Part shown: piece after piece, positions 6,973-13,964 of the stretch
Layout: every line of letters starts with the position of its first letter
Numbering within the stretch: the stretch's first letter is position 1
Assembly: GCA_002507205.1 (NCBI GenBank)
Contig: DAZF01000024.1
Location: 289 to 14,252 of the forward strand
Reading direction: 5' to 3'
Length of the DNA: 13,964 bases
Source: Methanolobus sp. UBA32
GTDB lineage: Archaea > Halobacteriota > Methanosarcinia > Methanosarcinales > Methanosarcinaceae
Notes under the pieces: model-generated
Seen by the model: the letters and a program-made list of their open reading frames with translations, nothing else
What the model was told of the DNA's origin: nothing
The model's database searches: none
Translations under genes and position numbers: made by a program

Positions 6973-8099
6973 AAGCTGTATGTATTTGTTTTGAAGTACA
7001 CCTCCCAGTTCCCTTACGCTGGTACTGGCCCCGGGAAGGGTATGGAGAAACACATATCGAAAAATATTTTGATATGGAAAAAGCATTCCATAATTTTACA
7101 AAGCTGGCAGAGAACCTGGAAACATTGAACAATACATTGTCCGAATCCATAGATAACGGCGGCAAATATACCCTGGATATCTCAGGTGTGTTCCTTGAAC
7201 AATGTAAATGGGCACCTGGAGTGATAGATGGTTTCAGGAATCTTAATCCTGCAATGGTATCTTTTGCAGCTTCCCCATATTATCATTCCGTATGTTCACT
7301 ATTCCCTAACCTGACTGAGTTCAGGGAACAGGTTGAAATGGACATTGCTACGATAAAGGAACTTTTCGGACAGGAACCAAAGACATTTGTGAACACTGAA
7401 CTTCTTTTTCAGCAGAAGGTAATTAAGGTTCTCAAAGAGATGGGATTCAAGTGTCTCATATCGGAAGGTTCCCATAATCTCATGAATGGTTATGACCCCA
7501 TGCACGTTTACAACAATGGTATTCCCACACTTCTCAGGCATATAAACCTGAGTGAGGACCTGGAAATCAAGTTCTCGGATAAAGGATGGCCAGGATATCC
7601 CCTGATAGCCGATAAGTTCGCATCGTGGATAGCTAGCATGGACGGGGACGTGATAACCCTCTACATAAAGTATGATGCTATGAACACCCACCTGCAGAGC
7701 AATAAGGAAATACTTGAATTCCTGCGGGAAATTCCCCTGAGTTTGAAAAAGCAGGGGATTCAGATGCTTTTACCTGAAGAGGCTGTGGATATGTTCAAAA
7801 AGACCGAGTTGCCATCCCTTGATTCGAAGATAACAGCACGTTATGGTATGCATAACCTTCTTGGAAACCATGCACAGCACCTGTTCATGCATGAGCTTGT
7901 GGATATTGGCGAGCAGCTAATAATGGTAAAAGAACCGGAAATAAGAACAGAACTTCAAAGAATATTCCGCTATCTGCAACAGAGCGAGATATTCCTTGAG
8001 ATGAACTCGGAGGAAAGACGCCTTGGGTATGAGAGAGCGGTGAACGCCCTCTCGATACTTTCAGATATTGAACGTGCAATGCTGGAGGCAGGAGAATGA
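6969..8099 (+). CDS. GH57 alpha-amylase-like protein, probable pseudoenzyme
   Basis: This 376-residue protein is clearly homologous to the next gene over the GH57 barrel: FEVHLP (8-13) against FEVHQP, SGVFLEQC (72-79), VNTELLF (141-147) against RNTEMLY, and GWPGYPL (206-212). The presumed nucleophile E144 is kept, but the region with the general acid/base reads YIKYDAMNTH (232-241) where the paralogue reads FMDYETFGEH, so the catalytic Asp is Lys at 234. The HQP motif is HLP, and the conserved SW.DIE.D.SAWLGN segment is replaced by ITARYGMHNLLGN (288-300). The C-terminal SDHYYYM element is missing too. GH57 alpha-amylase-like homologues lacking catalytic residues are known, so this is probably non-hydrolytic: a glucan-binding or regulatory partner of GH57-B. 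It overlaps mscS and the next gene by four bases each. The frame is intact, so this is not a decayed pseudogene. Confidence 0.85.
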   Translation: MKAVCICFEVHLPVPLRWYWPREGYGETHIEKYFDMEKAFHNFTKLAENLETLNNTLSESIDNGGKYTLDISGVFLEQCKWAPGVIDGFRNLNPAMVSFAASPYYHSVCSLFPNLTEFREQVEMDIATIKELFGQEPKTFVNTELLFQQKVIKVLKEMGFKCLISEGSHNLMNGYDPMHVYNNGIPTLLRHINLSEDLEIKFSDKGWPGYPLIADKFASWIASMDGDVITLYIKYDAMNTHLQSNKEILEFLREIPLSLKKQGIQMLLPEEAVDMFKKTELPSLDSKITARYGMHNLLGNHAQHLFMHELVDIGEQLIMVKEPEIRTELQRIFRYLQQSEIFLEMNSEERRLGYERAVNALSILSDIERAMLEAGE

Positions 8100-9292
8100 A
8101 TTCTATCTGCCCTTTCTTTGAAGTTCACCAGCCATACAGGCTAAGGTGGTTCTGGCCTGATCAAAAACAGGGTTTTGACAGGTATTTTGACAAATCTGTG
8201 AACAAAGAGATATTCCATAAGGTCTCAGACAAGTGTTATCTCCCTGCAAACAGGACCCTGCTTGAAATTACAGACAACACGGATGGTAACTTTAAGGCAA
8301 GCATGTCAGTTACCGGCACCCTGCTTGAGCAGTGTCAGGAATGGGGTGAGGACGTCCTTGATTCCTTCCGTGACCTTGCAGAAACAGGTTGTGTGGAATT
8401 TCTGGATGAAACATGTTATCATTCCCTTGCATCACTGTTTGAATCAAAGGAAGAATTCGTTGATGAAGTGAAAGAACACCGTGAACTCATCTCCGAACTG
8501 CTTGGTGTCACCCCACGTATATTCAGGAACACCGAGATGCTATACAACAACAGCATCGCTTACCTTGCAAAGGAAATGGGTTACGATGCAATACTGACAG
8601 AGGGCATTGAGCGCATTATGGATGGCAGGTCCCCGGACCACGTGTACAAAGCAAAAGGTGCTGATATAGCGATCCTGCTTCGCAATTACAAATTAAGTGA
8701 TGACATAGGATACCGTTTTTCATCCAGATGGTGGGAGGAATATCCACTCACTGCCAGCAAGTGGGCAGACTGGGCATCCCGGAATATGGGTGAAACCCTG
8801 AATATCTTCATGGATTACGAAACGTTCGGCGAGCACCAGTGGAAGGACACAGGCATCTTCGATTTTCTCAGGGCACTGCCAGGTGAGGTAATGGACAGAG
8901 GAATGCATTTCCTTACACCATCACAGACAATTGACGCCTACCGACCAGCCGGTGAGATAGATGTAGGTGATTTTTCCACAATATCGTGGGCAGACATAGA
9001 AAGAGACACCAGTGCCTGGCTTGGAAATGATATGCAAAGACGCTGCTTTGAGGAAATGAAAATACTCGAGAAATATGTGAAAAAGACAAAGGATGCGGAA
9101 CTGTTGAGAATATGGAAACACCTGCTGACCTCAGACCACTATTATTACATGAGCACAAAATGGCTCGGGGACGGGGATGTGCATTCATATTTCAGCATAC
9201 ACAGCAGCCCCTATGATGCAGCAGTCAACTTCATGGCAGCAGTGACGGACTTCAAGGCACATGTCTTCAGGACCCTGGCAAAAACAGAATAA
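8096..9292 (+). CDS. GH57 alpha-amylase, apparently catalytically intact
   Basis: This 398-residue glycoside hydrolase of family 57 (alpha-amylase type) would cut internal alpha-1,4 links of glycogen or maltooligosaccharides in the cytoplasm; no signal peptide is present. The five conserved regions are visible: FEVHQP (8-13); TGTLLEQC (73-80); FRNTEMLYNN (143-152), with nucleophile E147; IFMDYETFGEHQW (237-249), with acid/base D240; and SWADIERDTSAWLGN (297-311). Near the end, TSDHYYYMSTKW (345-356) and YFSIHSSPYDA (365-375) match the helical part after the barrel in archaeal enzymes. GGAGG at 8085-8089 with spacing six supports the start, which overlaps the preceding degenerate paralogue by four bases. 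The tandem arose by duplication. Substrate range is inferred from the family and the glycogen context; branching or transferase activity is less likely at this length. Confidence 0.9.
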   Translation: MNSICPFFEVHQPYRLRWFWPDQKQGFDRYFDKSVNKEIFHKVSDKCYLPANRTLLEITDNTDGNFKASMSVTGTLLEQCQEWGEDVLDSFRDLAETGCVEFLDETCYHSLASLFESKEEFVDEVKEHRELISELLGVTPRIFRNTEMLYNNSIAYLAKEMGYDAILTEGIERIMDGRSPDHVYKAKGADIAILLRNYKLSDDIGYRFSSRWWEEYPLTASKWADWASRNMGETLNIFMDYETFGEHQWKDTGIFDFLRALPGEVMDRGMHFLTPSQTIDAYRPAGEIDVGDFSTISWADIERDTSAWLGNDMQRRCFEEMKILEKYVKKTKDAELLRIWKHLLTSDHYYYMSTKWLGDGDVHSYFSIHSSPYDAAVNFMAAVTDFKAHVFRTLAKTE

Positions 9293-9293
9293 C

Positions 9294-9300
9294 AATATAT
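9294..9300 (+). promoter_or_regulatory. Possible TATA box for the V4R-GH15-debranching genes
   Basis: The 46-base gap after GH57-B holds an AT-rich element (aatatat). Counting about 26 bases downstream gives a transcription start close to 9324, directly at the GGGAGG ribosome binding site at 9325-9330. This would allow the V4R, GH15 and debranching genes to be a unit of their own. It could equally be read through from upstream. Position and composition are the only evidence. Confidence 0.3.
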
Positions 9301-9324
9301 CATTTAAAGTCCTATTTATTTATC

Positions 9325-9330
9325 GGGAGG
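9325..9330 (+). promoter_or_regulatory. Ribosome binding site that fixes the V4R start at 9339
   Basis: GGGAGG lies eight bases before the ATG at 9339. The longer reading frame, open from an ATG at 9261, would overlap the end of GH57-B by 32 bases and add 26 residues of low-quality sequence. The later start is therefore preferred. Confidence 0.7.
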
Positions 9331-9338
9331 TTTATTGT

Positions 9339-10148
9339 ATGGTAAGAGACCTTTACATGTTCTCCAAAGTGGATAAAGAAGCAGAAGTTGTCTGGTTCAA
9401 TATTTCATACGAGAACACAGTACATTCTGAAGCGGACATAACATCTTTTTTCGCAGAGAAGGGACTTGACATAAGATTTGCATATCTGGACAGTTCTGAA
9501 GATCCTTCCAGAGGCAAGTATGTCATGTTCACTGAAGCTGAAAAGGGCAGCGATATCAAGAGTATTGCAGATGAACTTGGAAAAATGGATGTTATACTTG
9601 AACTGGATTGGGGCTTTTCAAAGAACAGAGTAATTCAATCTGTGGAATTTCCTCTGCACCTGCTTGGAGAAAGAGCGGTCATCATCAGGGCAAAGACCTT
9701 TGTAAATATTCTCACTATGCTTACCGAGCATGTTCCACAATCAGAAGGACTGCTAACTATGATAGGACTAAAGAGCGGGGCAGACGTTGTAAACTATCTG
9801 AGAGATATGGTTGATGTGAACGACAGCAACTTCCTTGACCTGTTAAAGGAACTCCTTATGGCTGCAGGGTGGGGAATTCTTGAATATGAAATGAGTACTG
9901 TGGATCTAAAAGGAACTTTAAGGATCAATGACTCGTTCATTGCTGATGAATACGAAGAAAGTGATGTCCCTACATGCGGATATATAAGCGGTTTTCTTGC
10001 CGGATATATTTCCGAATCATTGAATACTACAGTCCAGGTCCGCGAAACAATATGTAAAAGCATGGGCAATGGTTTCTGTGAACACCTGGTATCACCTGCT
10101 CCAAAAGGTGCTAAGATAGAACATTTACTAAGGGGAGAATCCCATTGA
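9339..10148 (+). CDS. V4R-domain protein with N-terminal ACT-like domain, putative sensor
   Basis: This 269-residue soluble protein has a C-terminal half (about 115-251) matching the V4R (4-vinyl reductase) domain, a small-molecule binding fold: hydrophobic helices, then PTCGYISGFLAGY (211-223) with C213, VQVRETICKSMGNGFCEHLV (232-251) with C239 and C247. The three cysteines and the E..C...G...C spacing are the family pattern and may bind metal. The N-terminal part (about 12-90) has a beta-alpha-beta-beta-alpha pattern like ACT ligand-binding domains. No DNA-binding domain or enzyme motif is visible. The chosen ATG has GGGAGG eight bases upstream. The stop overlaps the GH15 TTG start by four bases, so production is coupled to the glucoamylase. 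It may report a metabolite to the glycogen enzymes, but its ligand and target are unknown. The V4R assignment is firm; the ACT-like one is tentative. Confidence 0.75.
   Translation: MVRDLYMFSKVDKEAEVVWFNISYENTVHSEADITSFFAEKGLDIRFAYLDSSEDPSRGKYVMFTEAEKGSDIKSIADELGKMDVILELDWGFSKNRVIQSVEFPLHLLGERAVIIRAKTFVNILTMLTEHVPQSEGLLTMIGLKSGADVVNYLRDMVDVNDSNFLDLLKELLMAAGWGILEYEMSTVDLKGTLRINDSFIADEYEESDVPTCGYISGFLAGYISESLNTTVQVRETICKSMGNGFCEHLVSPAPKGAKIEHLLRGESH
10132..10137 (+). promoter_or_regulatory. Ribosome binding site supporting a TTG start for GH15
   Basis: GGGGAG lies seven bases before the TTG at 10145, an ideal spacing. The encoded protein then starts IRQPNAILGNDRLLVT, the usual beginning of archaeal GH15 proteins, so the TTG start is well supported. 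Confidence 0.65.
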
Positions 10149-12100
10149 TACGACAGCCCAATGCCATTCTCGGCAACGACAGGTTACTTGTGACCGTCGG
10201 GAAAAAAGGCGAGATATTCGGATATTATTATCCAGGGAGGGATTTTGCACAGCATGTTGAGGAATCGCAGGCGTGCCTGCATGACGGAAAAGGCCTCATA
10301 TGGTCAAATACCCGTGAATGGGTGGCAGACCAGAAATACATCGAGAATACGAATATACTAAGCACTGAGCTTACCCATCCCTCAGGACTTACGATCAATA
10401 TCAGGGATTTTGTTCATCCTAACCTGCCGGTTCTTGTGCGCAAATATAAGATAAGTTCACAGAACAGATTCCAGGGGAAGTTCTTCTATTACTCTAACTT
10501 CCAGGTCGGAGAGATGAATAAAAAGAACTCAGCATTCTGCGACTATGATTCCGGCCTACTTGGACAATACTGGAAGAATTATTATGTAGGAATAACTTCA
10601 AGTCCCATGTTCGAGGAATGGCAGATCGGCAAAGCCATGGACACCATCTGGTGGACGAATGCCAAATACGACATGGAAGACGGTGAACTTCAGAAGAACC
10701 ATGAAGATATAGGCAACCTTAACTGTTCCATTGGGTGGAAACTTGACATCGATGCTTTGAATCCTGCTGAAATAACGGTATTCATTGGCGCAGCGTCGAG
10801 AAGACCGGCACTTTACAGGCGAATGCGGGATGTACAGAAAGAACCCGTAGAGAGTATTTATAATGATACACAGGAAAAATGGATCAAGTGGCTCTCACGG
10901 AAAAAACTTCTTGATTTGCCTGAATATCCTGGCTTTGAAGCTTTCAGACAGGAACTTCTGAAAGGTTTTAACCGTTCATTGCTTGCATTGAGTGTGCTCA
11001 ACGACTCCAGCAAAGGTTCATTTATCGCAGCCCCGGAATTCGACCATGAATTCGAGATGTGTGGGGGCTATGGATATTGCTGGAACAGGGATTCTGCGGA
11101 AATTGTCACCGCACTGATGGAAGCAGGATATCCTGAATATTGTGCTCGTTTTTTCAAGTGGTGTAAAAACACCCAGCTCCAGGATGGTTCATGGTTCCAG
11201 CGTTACTGGCTTGACGGGAACACTGCACCTTCATGGGGAAATTTCAGCTTCTCAACCCAGATAGATGAGACCGGTTCCACTATTTTTGCAATGGATAACT
11301 ATTACCGTACGCTGGAACAACCCATTAAAGCAGAGTTTCTGGATAGTGTGTGGGCAACCGTGCTGTCAGCTGCAGAATATTTAATGAGAAGAACTGTGGA
11401 AGGTCTTCATGAACCCTGTATATGCCTATGGGAAAGCTATTCCGGAGTATTCACTTACACTAATGCCGCCATATATGCCGGACTGATGGGAGCGGCAAAC
11501 ATGGCGATGGATTATAACGAGAAAGGACTTGCAGACAGGTGGATAGAGAGAGCTGAGTTAATCAAGAGTACGACCATCGAGAAATTGTGGCTTGGTGAGG
11601 GCTATTTTGCCAGGGGAATAATCCACGGCAAAATAGACACCGCCATTGATGCAAGTATAATCGGCACCTTTGTTCCTTTTAATATGCTCTCAGCCGGGGA
11701 TGAAAAAGAAAGAGAGATGATTAAGTCTATAATCAAGAACATTGAGAAACAACTTCGTGTTCCTGTAAATGACCATTTTGGAATTAAAAGATATGTGGAT
11801 GACAAGTATATTGACGGCAATCCCTGGATAGTCACAACCCTGTGGCTTTCAAAAGCATTGCTTGAGATGGCAATTAGTACCAATGCCACAGAAAAAGAAG
11901 AACTTCAGACTTTGCAAAATGATGCCTTAAAATATATCAATTGGTCACTGAAAGGTGCCACTGGTGCAGGAATGTTACCGGAGCAGGTCAATAAATACAC
12001 AGGCAGACCTGCATGGGCCATACCTCTTTGCTGGAGTTGCGCATTGATGCTTGACAACATTCTCCTTCTGGACAAACTCCAGAAGAAACTGTCTGAATAA
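10145..12100 (+). CDS. GH15 glucoamylase-type glycoside hydrolase
   Basis: This 651-residue GH15 protein probably releases beta-D-glucose from the non-reducing ends of glycogen or maltodextrin. The N-terminal super-beta-sandwich domain (about 1-260) opens with NAILGNDRLLVTVGKKGEIFGYYYPG. The (alpha/alpha)6 barrel follows with MCGGYGYCWNRDSAEIVTAL (305-324), CLWESY (427-432) carrying the likely general acid E430, GNPWIVTTLWLS (558-569), and GMLPEQV (609-615) carrying the likely general base E613. Length matches archaeal and bacterial enzymes with this two-domain build. There is no signal peptide, so it acts on intracellular glucan. The start is TTG, overlapping the V4R stop (TTGA). GH15 also contains trehalases and glucodextranases. 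Context beside GH57 amylase and a debranching enzyme favours glucoamylase, but trehalase cannot be excluded from sequence alone. Confidence 0.88.
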   Translation: MIRQPNAILGNDRLLVTVGKKGEIFGYYYPGRDFAQHVEESQACLHDGKGLIWSNTREWVADQKYIENTNILSTELTHPSGLTINIRDFVHPNLPVLVRKYKISSQNRFQGKFFYYSNFQVGEMNKKNSAFCDYDSGLLGQYWKNYYVGITSSPMFEEWQIGKAMDTIWWTNAKYDMEDGELQKNHEDIGNLNCSIGWKLDIDALNPAEITVFIGAASRRPALYRRMRDVQKEPVESIYNDTQEKWIKWLSRKKLLDLPEYPGFEAFRQELLKGFNRSLLALSVLNDSSKGSFIAAPEFDHEFEMCGGYGYCWNRDSAEIVTALMEAGYPEYCARFFKWCKNTQLQDGSWFQRYWLDGNTAPSWGNFSFSTQIDETGSTIFAMDNYYRTLEQPIKAEFLDSVWATVLSAAEYLMRRTVEGLHEPCICLWESYSGVFTYTNAAIYAGLMGAANMAMDYNEKGLADRWIERAELIKSTTIEKLWLGEGYFARGIIHGKIDTAIDASIIGTFVPFNMLSAGDEKEREMIKSIIKNIEKQLRVPVNDHFGIKRYVDDKYIDGNPWIVTTLWLSKALLEMAISTNATEKEELQTLQNDALKYINWSLKGATGAGMLPEQVNKYTGRPAWAIPLCWSCALMLDNILLLDKLQKKLSE

Positions 12101-12132
12101 CATATCTGAAATCACCTGACGAACTTGTAATC

Positions 12133-13964
12133 ATGAACTACACTGACTATATAGCAGGAACAGGCAGAGAATGGATAATCACCAATGGTCTTGGAGGATA
12201 TGCATCCTCCACAGTCATCGGAGCGAATACACGCAAATACCACGGCCTGCTGATAGCTTCAGTAAACCCTCCCGTGGAGAGAAAACTCCTGCTTTCATCC
12301 CTTGATGAGGAACTCATCATCGGAGAGGATATACTCAAACTTGCTGTTCACAGATATTCGGATACCATTTATCCCCACGGCAATGAGTATCTTGAAAACT
12401 TCAGTGCGGAACCTTTTCCGACTTTCGTGTACAAAGCAGGCGGCATGAATATCAAAAAGCAAATTATGATGGGTCATGGTGAAAACACCAGTATAGTAAG
12501 ATATGAGATTAACAACCCTTCGGAAAAACATGGAACTTTCAGGATACTACCACTTGTAAATAACAGGTCAATTCACCAGATGACCAGTTCAAAAGGACTT
12601 TCCTTCATGCAGGAAACTTTTCCAGGAGAAACTATACTGAATTGTGGGGACTCTTCTTTCAAAATATCCTCAGACCTGCCTTTCAAAGCTGATGAACACT
12701 GGTACTACAATTTTGAATATGAAGTGGAACTCTCAAGAGGATATCCCAACATCGAAGATAACCTCAATCCAGGCTATTTCGATATGGAAATAAACGGGAC
12801 AGATACTTCCTGTTTCATTGTAGCTTCCACAGAACTTGATCAAAAATGGGATAGCCTGAAAATTCAGGAACTGTTTAGAAACGAAGAGAAACGTAAGGAA
12901 GAACTAGTTCATAAATTCATAAATGAGGAGGGATTCTTACAAAAACTCACTATTGCAGCTGATTCCTTCATAGTTGATAGAAGGTCAACAGGCTCTAAAT
13001 CGGTCATTGCAGGCTATCACTGGTTTGGAGACTGGGGAAGGGATACCATGATATCATTACCGGGCCTGACGCTGGCAACCGGAAGGTTTGATGATGCAAA
13101 GTCAATACTTTCCACCTTTGCAGCTCACTGTAAAGATGGTCTTATACCCAACCTTTTTCCCGAGAATGCATCAGATTCACCAGTTTATAACACGGTGGAT
13201 GCATCCCTTTGGTTTGTTCATGCAATTGGAAGATATATGGATTATACAGATGACATTGACTTTGCTAAAAGTATGTGGCCAACTATTGAAAGCATACTGA
13301 ACCATTATCGCAAAGGAACTGCCTATAACATCAGGATGGATGATGATGGTCTTATAGAACATGCAGGACAGCTTACCTGGATGGATGCAAAGATCGGAGA
13401 CTGGGAAGTCACACCCAGATGGGGAAAAGCCTGCGAGATCAATGCTCTCTGGTACAATGCACTGATATATGCAACAAAAATAGGAAAGCAGCTTGGAATG
13501 GATGTTTCCGTTTTTCAGGAGATTGCCGGATTAACAAATATTTGTTTTAATGAGAAATTCTGGAATGATGAAAAGAACTGTCTTTATGACTGCATTTCCG
13601 GTTTTGGTGAAAGCAGCGAAAAAGATGCAGCTGTCAGGCCAAACCAGATCTTTGCAGTTTCTCTTCCCCACACAATGCTTTCGCATGAAATGGAAAAAGC
13701 TATTGTTGATACGATATCAGAAGATCTACTGACACCTTACGGCCTCAGGACACTTTCTCCACATGATAGCAGATATGCAGGCCAGTACAGGGGGAATCCT
13801 GAAACAAGGGATGCTGTTTATCATAATGGTACCGTCTGGCCCTGGTTACTTGGTCCTTACATAACGGCTTATGCAAAAGTATACAGGAACATGCCGGATC
13901 TGAAAGACAAGCTCAGGGCATTCCTGCATATGATAGAAAAACACATGGATGAGGCGTGTGTTGG
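12133..13964 (+). CDS. Glycogen debranching enzyme (amylo-alpha-1,6-glucosidase), 3' end cut by the window
   Basis: The frame is open from ATG 12133 to the window edge, giving 610 residues without a stop; family members of this type have roughly 630-680, so little is missing. The N-terminal domain begins REWIITNGLGGYASSTV (12-28) and NTRKYHGLL (32-40), diagnostic of archaeal/bacterial debranching enzymes. The C-terminal (alpha/alpha)6 domain shows GYHWFGDWGRDTM (294-306), QLTWMDAKIGDW (413-424) with D418, VTPRWGKACEINALWYN (426-442) with E435, RPNQIFA (502-508), PHDSRYAGQYRGNP and HNGTVWPWL (564-572). It hydrolyses alpha-1,6 branch stubs of glycogen and completes the degradation set with GH57 and GH15. 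It lies 32 bases after GH15. No good ribosome binding site precedes the ATG, so the start is less certain; the frame is open back to 12097 but offers no better start codon. Confidence 0.93.
   Translation, partial: MNYTDYIAGTGREWIITNGLGGYASSTVIGANTRKYHGLLIASVNPPVERKLLLSSLDEELIIGEDILKLAVHRYSDTIYPHGNEYLENFSAEPFPTFVYKAGGMNIKKQIMMGHGENTSIVRYEINNPSEKHGTFRILPLVNNRSIHQMTSSKGLSFMQETFPGETILNCGDSSFKISSDLPFKADEHWYYNFEYEVELSRGYPNIEDNLNPGYFDMEINGTDTSCFIVASTELDQKWDSLKIQELFRNEEKRKEELVHKFINEEGFLQKLTIAADSFIVDRRSTGSKSVIAGYHWFGDWGRDTMISLPGLTLATGRFDDAKSILSTFAAHCKDGLIPNLFPENASDSPVYNTVDASLWFVHAIGRYMDYTDDIDFAKSMWPTIESILNHYRKGTAYNIRMDDDGLIEHAGQLTWMDAKIGDWEVTPRWGKACEINALWYNALIYATKIGKQLGMDVSVFQEIAGLTNICFNEKFWNDEKNCLYDCISGFGESSEKDAAVRPNQIFAVSLPHTMLSHEMEKAIVDTISEDLLTPYGLRTLSPHDSRYAGQYRGNPETRDAVYHNGTVWPWLLGPYITAYAKVYRNMPDLKDKLRAFLHMIEKHMDEACV

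Noticed and set aside
6556..7165. Overlapping minus-strand reading frames opposite mscS and the first GH57 gene
   Set aside because: They are shadows of two confidently identified genes and show no supporting motif.
6969..8099. Calling the first GH57 gene a pseudogene
   Set aside because: The frame is uninterrupted, near full length, has normal codon use and is coupled by overlaps to both neighbours. Only catalytic residues are changed, so a functional pseudoenzyme fits better.
9261..9338. Longer N-terminus of the V4R protein from the ATG at 9261
   Set aside because: It overlaps the end of GH57-B by 32 bases, has no ribosome binding site, encodes non-conserved residues, and the ATG at 9339 has GGGAGG at an ideal distance.
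9293..9338. Transcription terminator after the GH57 pair
   Set aside because: The gap is AT-rich but has no hairpin and no run of more than three T, so it is better read as a possible promoter/leader.

Overview
The window reads as a chromosomal stretch of a methanogenic euryarchaeon, most likely of the order Methanosarcinales. The reasons are the gene content (an archaeal DUF432 protein, an archaeal-type GH15, a GH57 amylase pair, an archaeal glycogen debranching enzyme), AT-rich TATA-like leaders just before the first genes of runs, and GGAGGTGATC-type ribosome binding sites. The genus cannot be fixed from the sequence alone. All ten genes lie on the + strand, densely packed. No RNA gene, mobile element or CRISPR array was seen. 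The first 250 bases are non-coding and AT-rich.

Layout: (1) 253-4219, a synthesis block: a GT3-like (eukaryotic-type) glycogen synthase, a GalT-family nucleotidylyltransferase starting on the very next base, and a GT4-family glycogen-synthase-like glycosyltransferase. (2) 4319-9292, a block opening with a CorA Mg2+ channel, then a DUF432 protein, an MscS channel and two tandem GH57 proteins. The last four are joined by successive 4-nt stop/start overlaps. (3) 9339-13964, a possible third transcription unit: an ACT-like/V4R putative sensor, a GH15 glucoamylase-type hydrolase (TTG start, 4-nt overlap) and an amylo-alpha-1,6-glucosidase running off the window.

Together this is a glycogen (alpha-1,4/1,6-glucan) storage and mobilisation locus. 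GalT could supply or recycle UDP-glucose, and two unrelated synthases could elongate the polymer. GH57-B could cut internal alpha-1,4 links, the debranching enzyme removes branches, and GH15 releases glucose. No branching enzyme, glycogen phosphorylase or GlgC-type pyrophosphorylase is visible here, so as seen the breakdown route is hydrolytic.

The most notable points are: the first GH57 (6969-8099) keeps the nucleophile Glu but has Lys in place of the catalytic acid/base Asp and an altered HQP motif, so it looks like a pseudoenzyme coupled to an apparently intact paralogue; a mechanosensitive channel and its DUF432 partner are translationally coupled to glycogen hydrolases; a V4R-domain sensor candidate is coupled to the glucoamylase; and the CorA reading frame appears to begin upstream of its first ATG, where no ordinary start codon exists.
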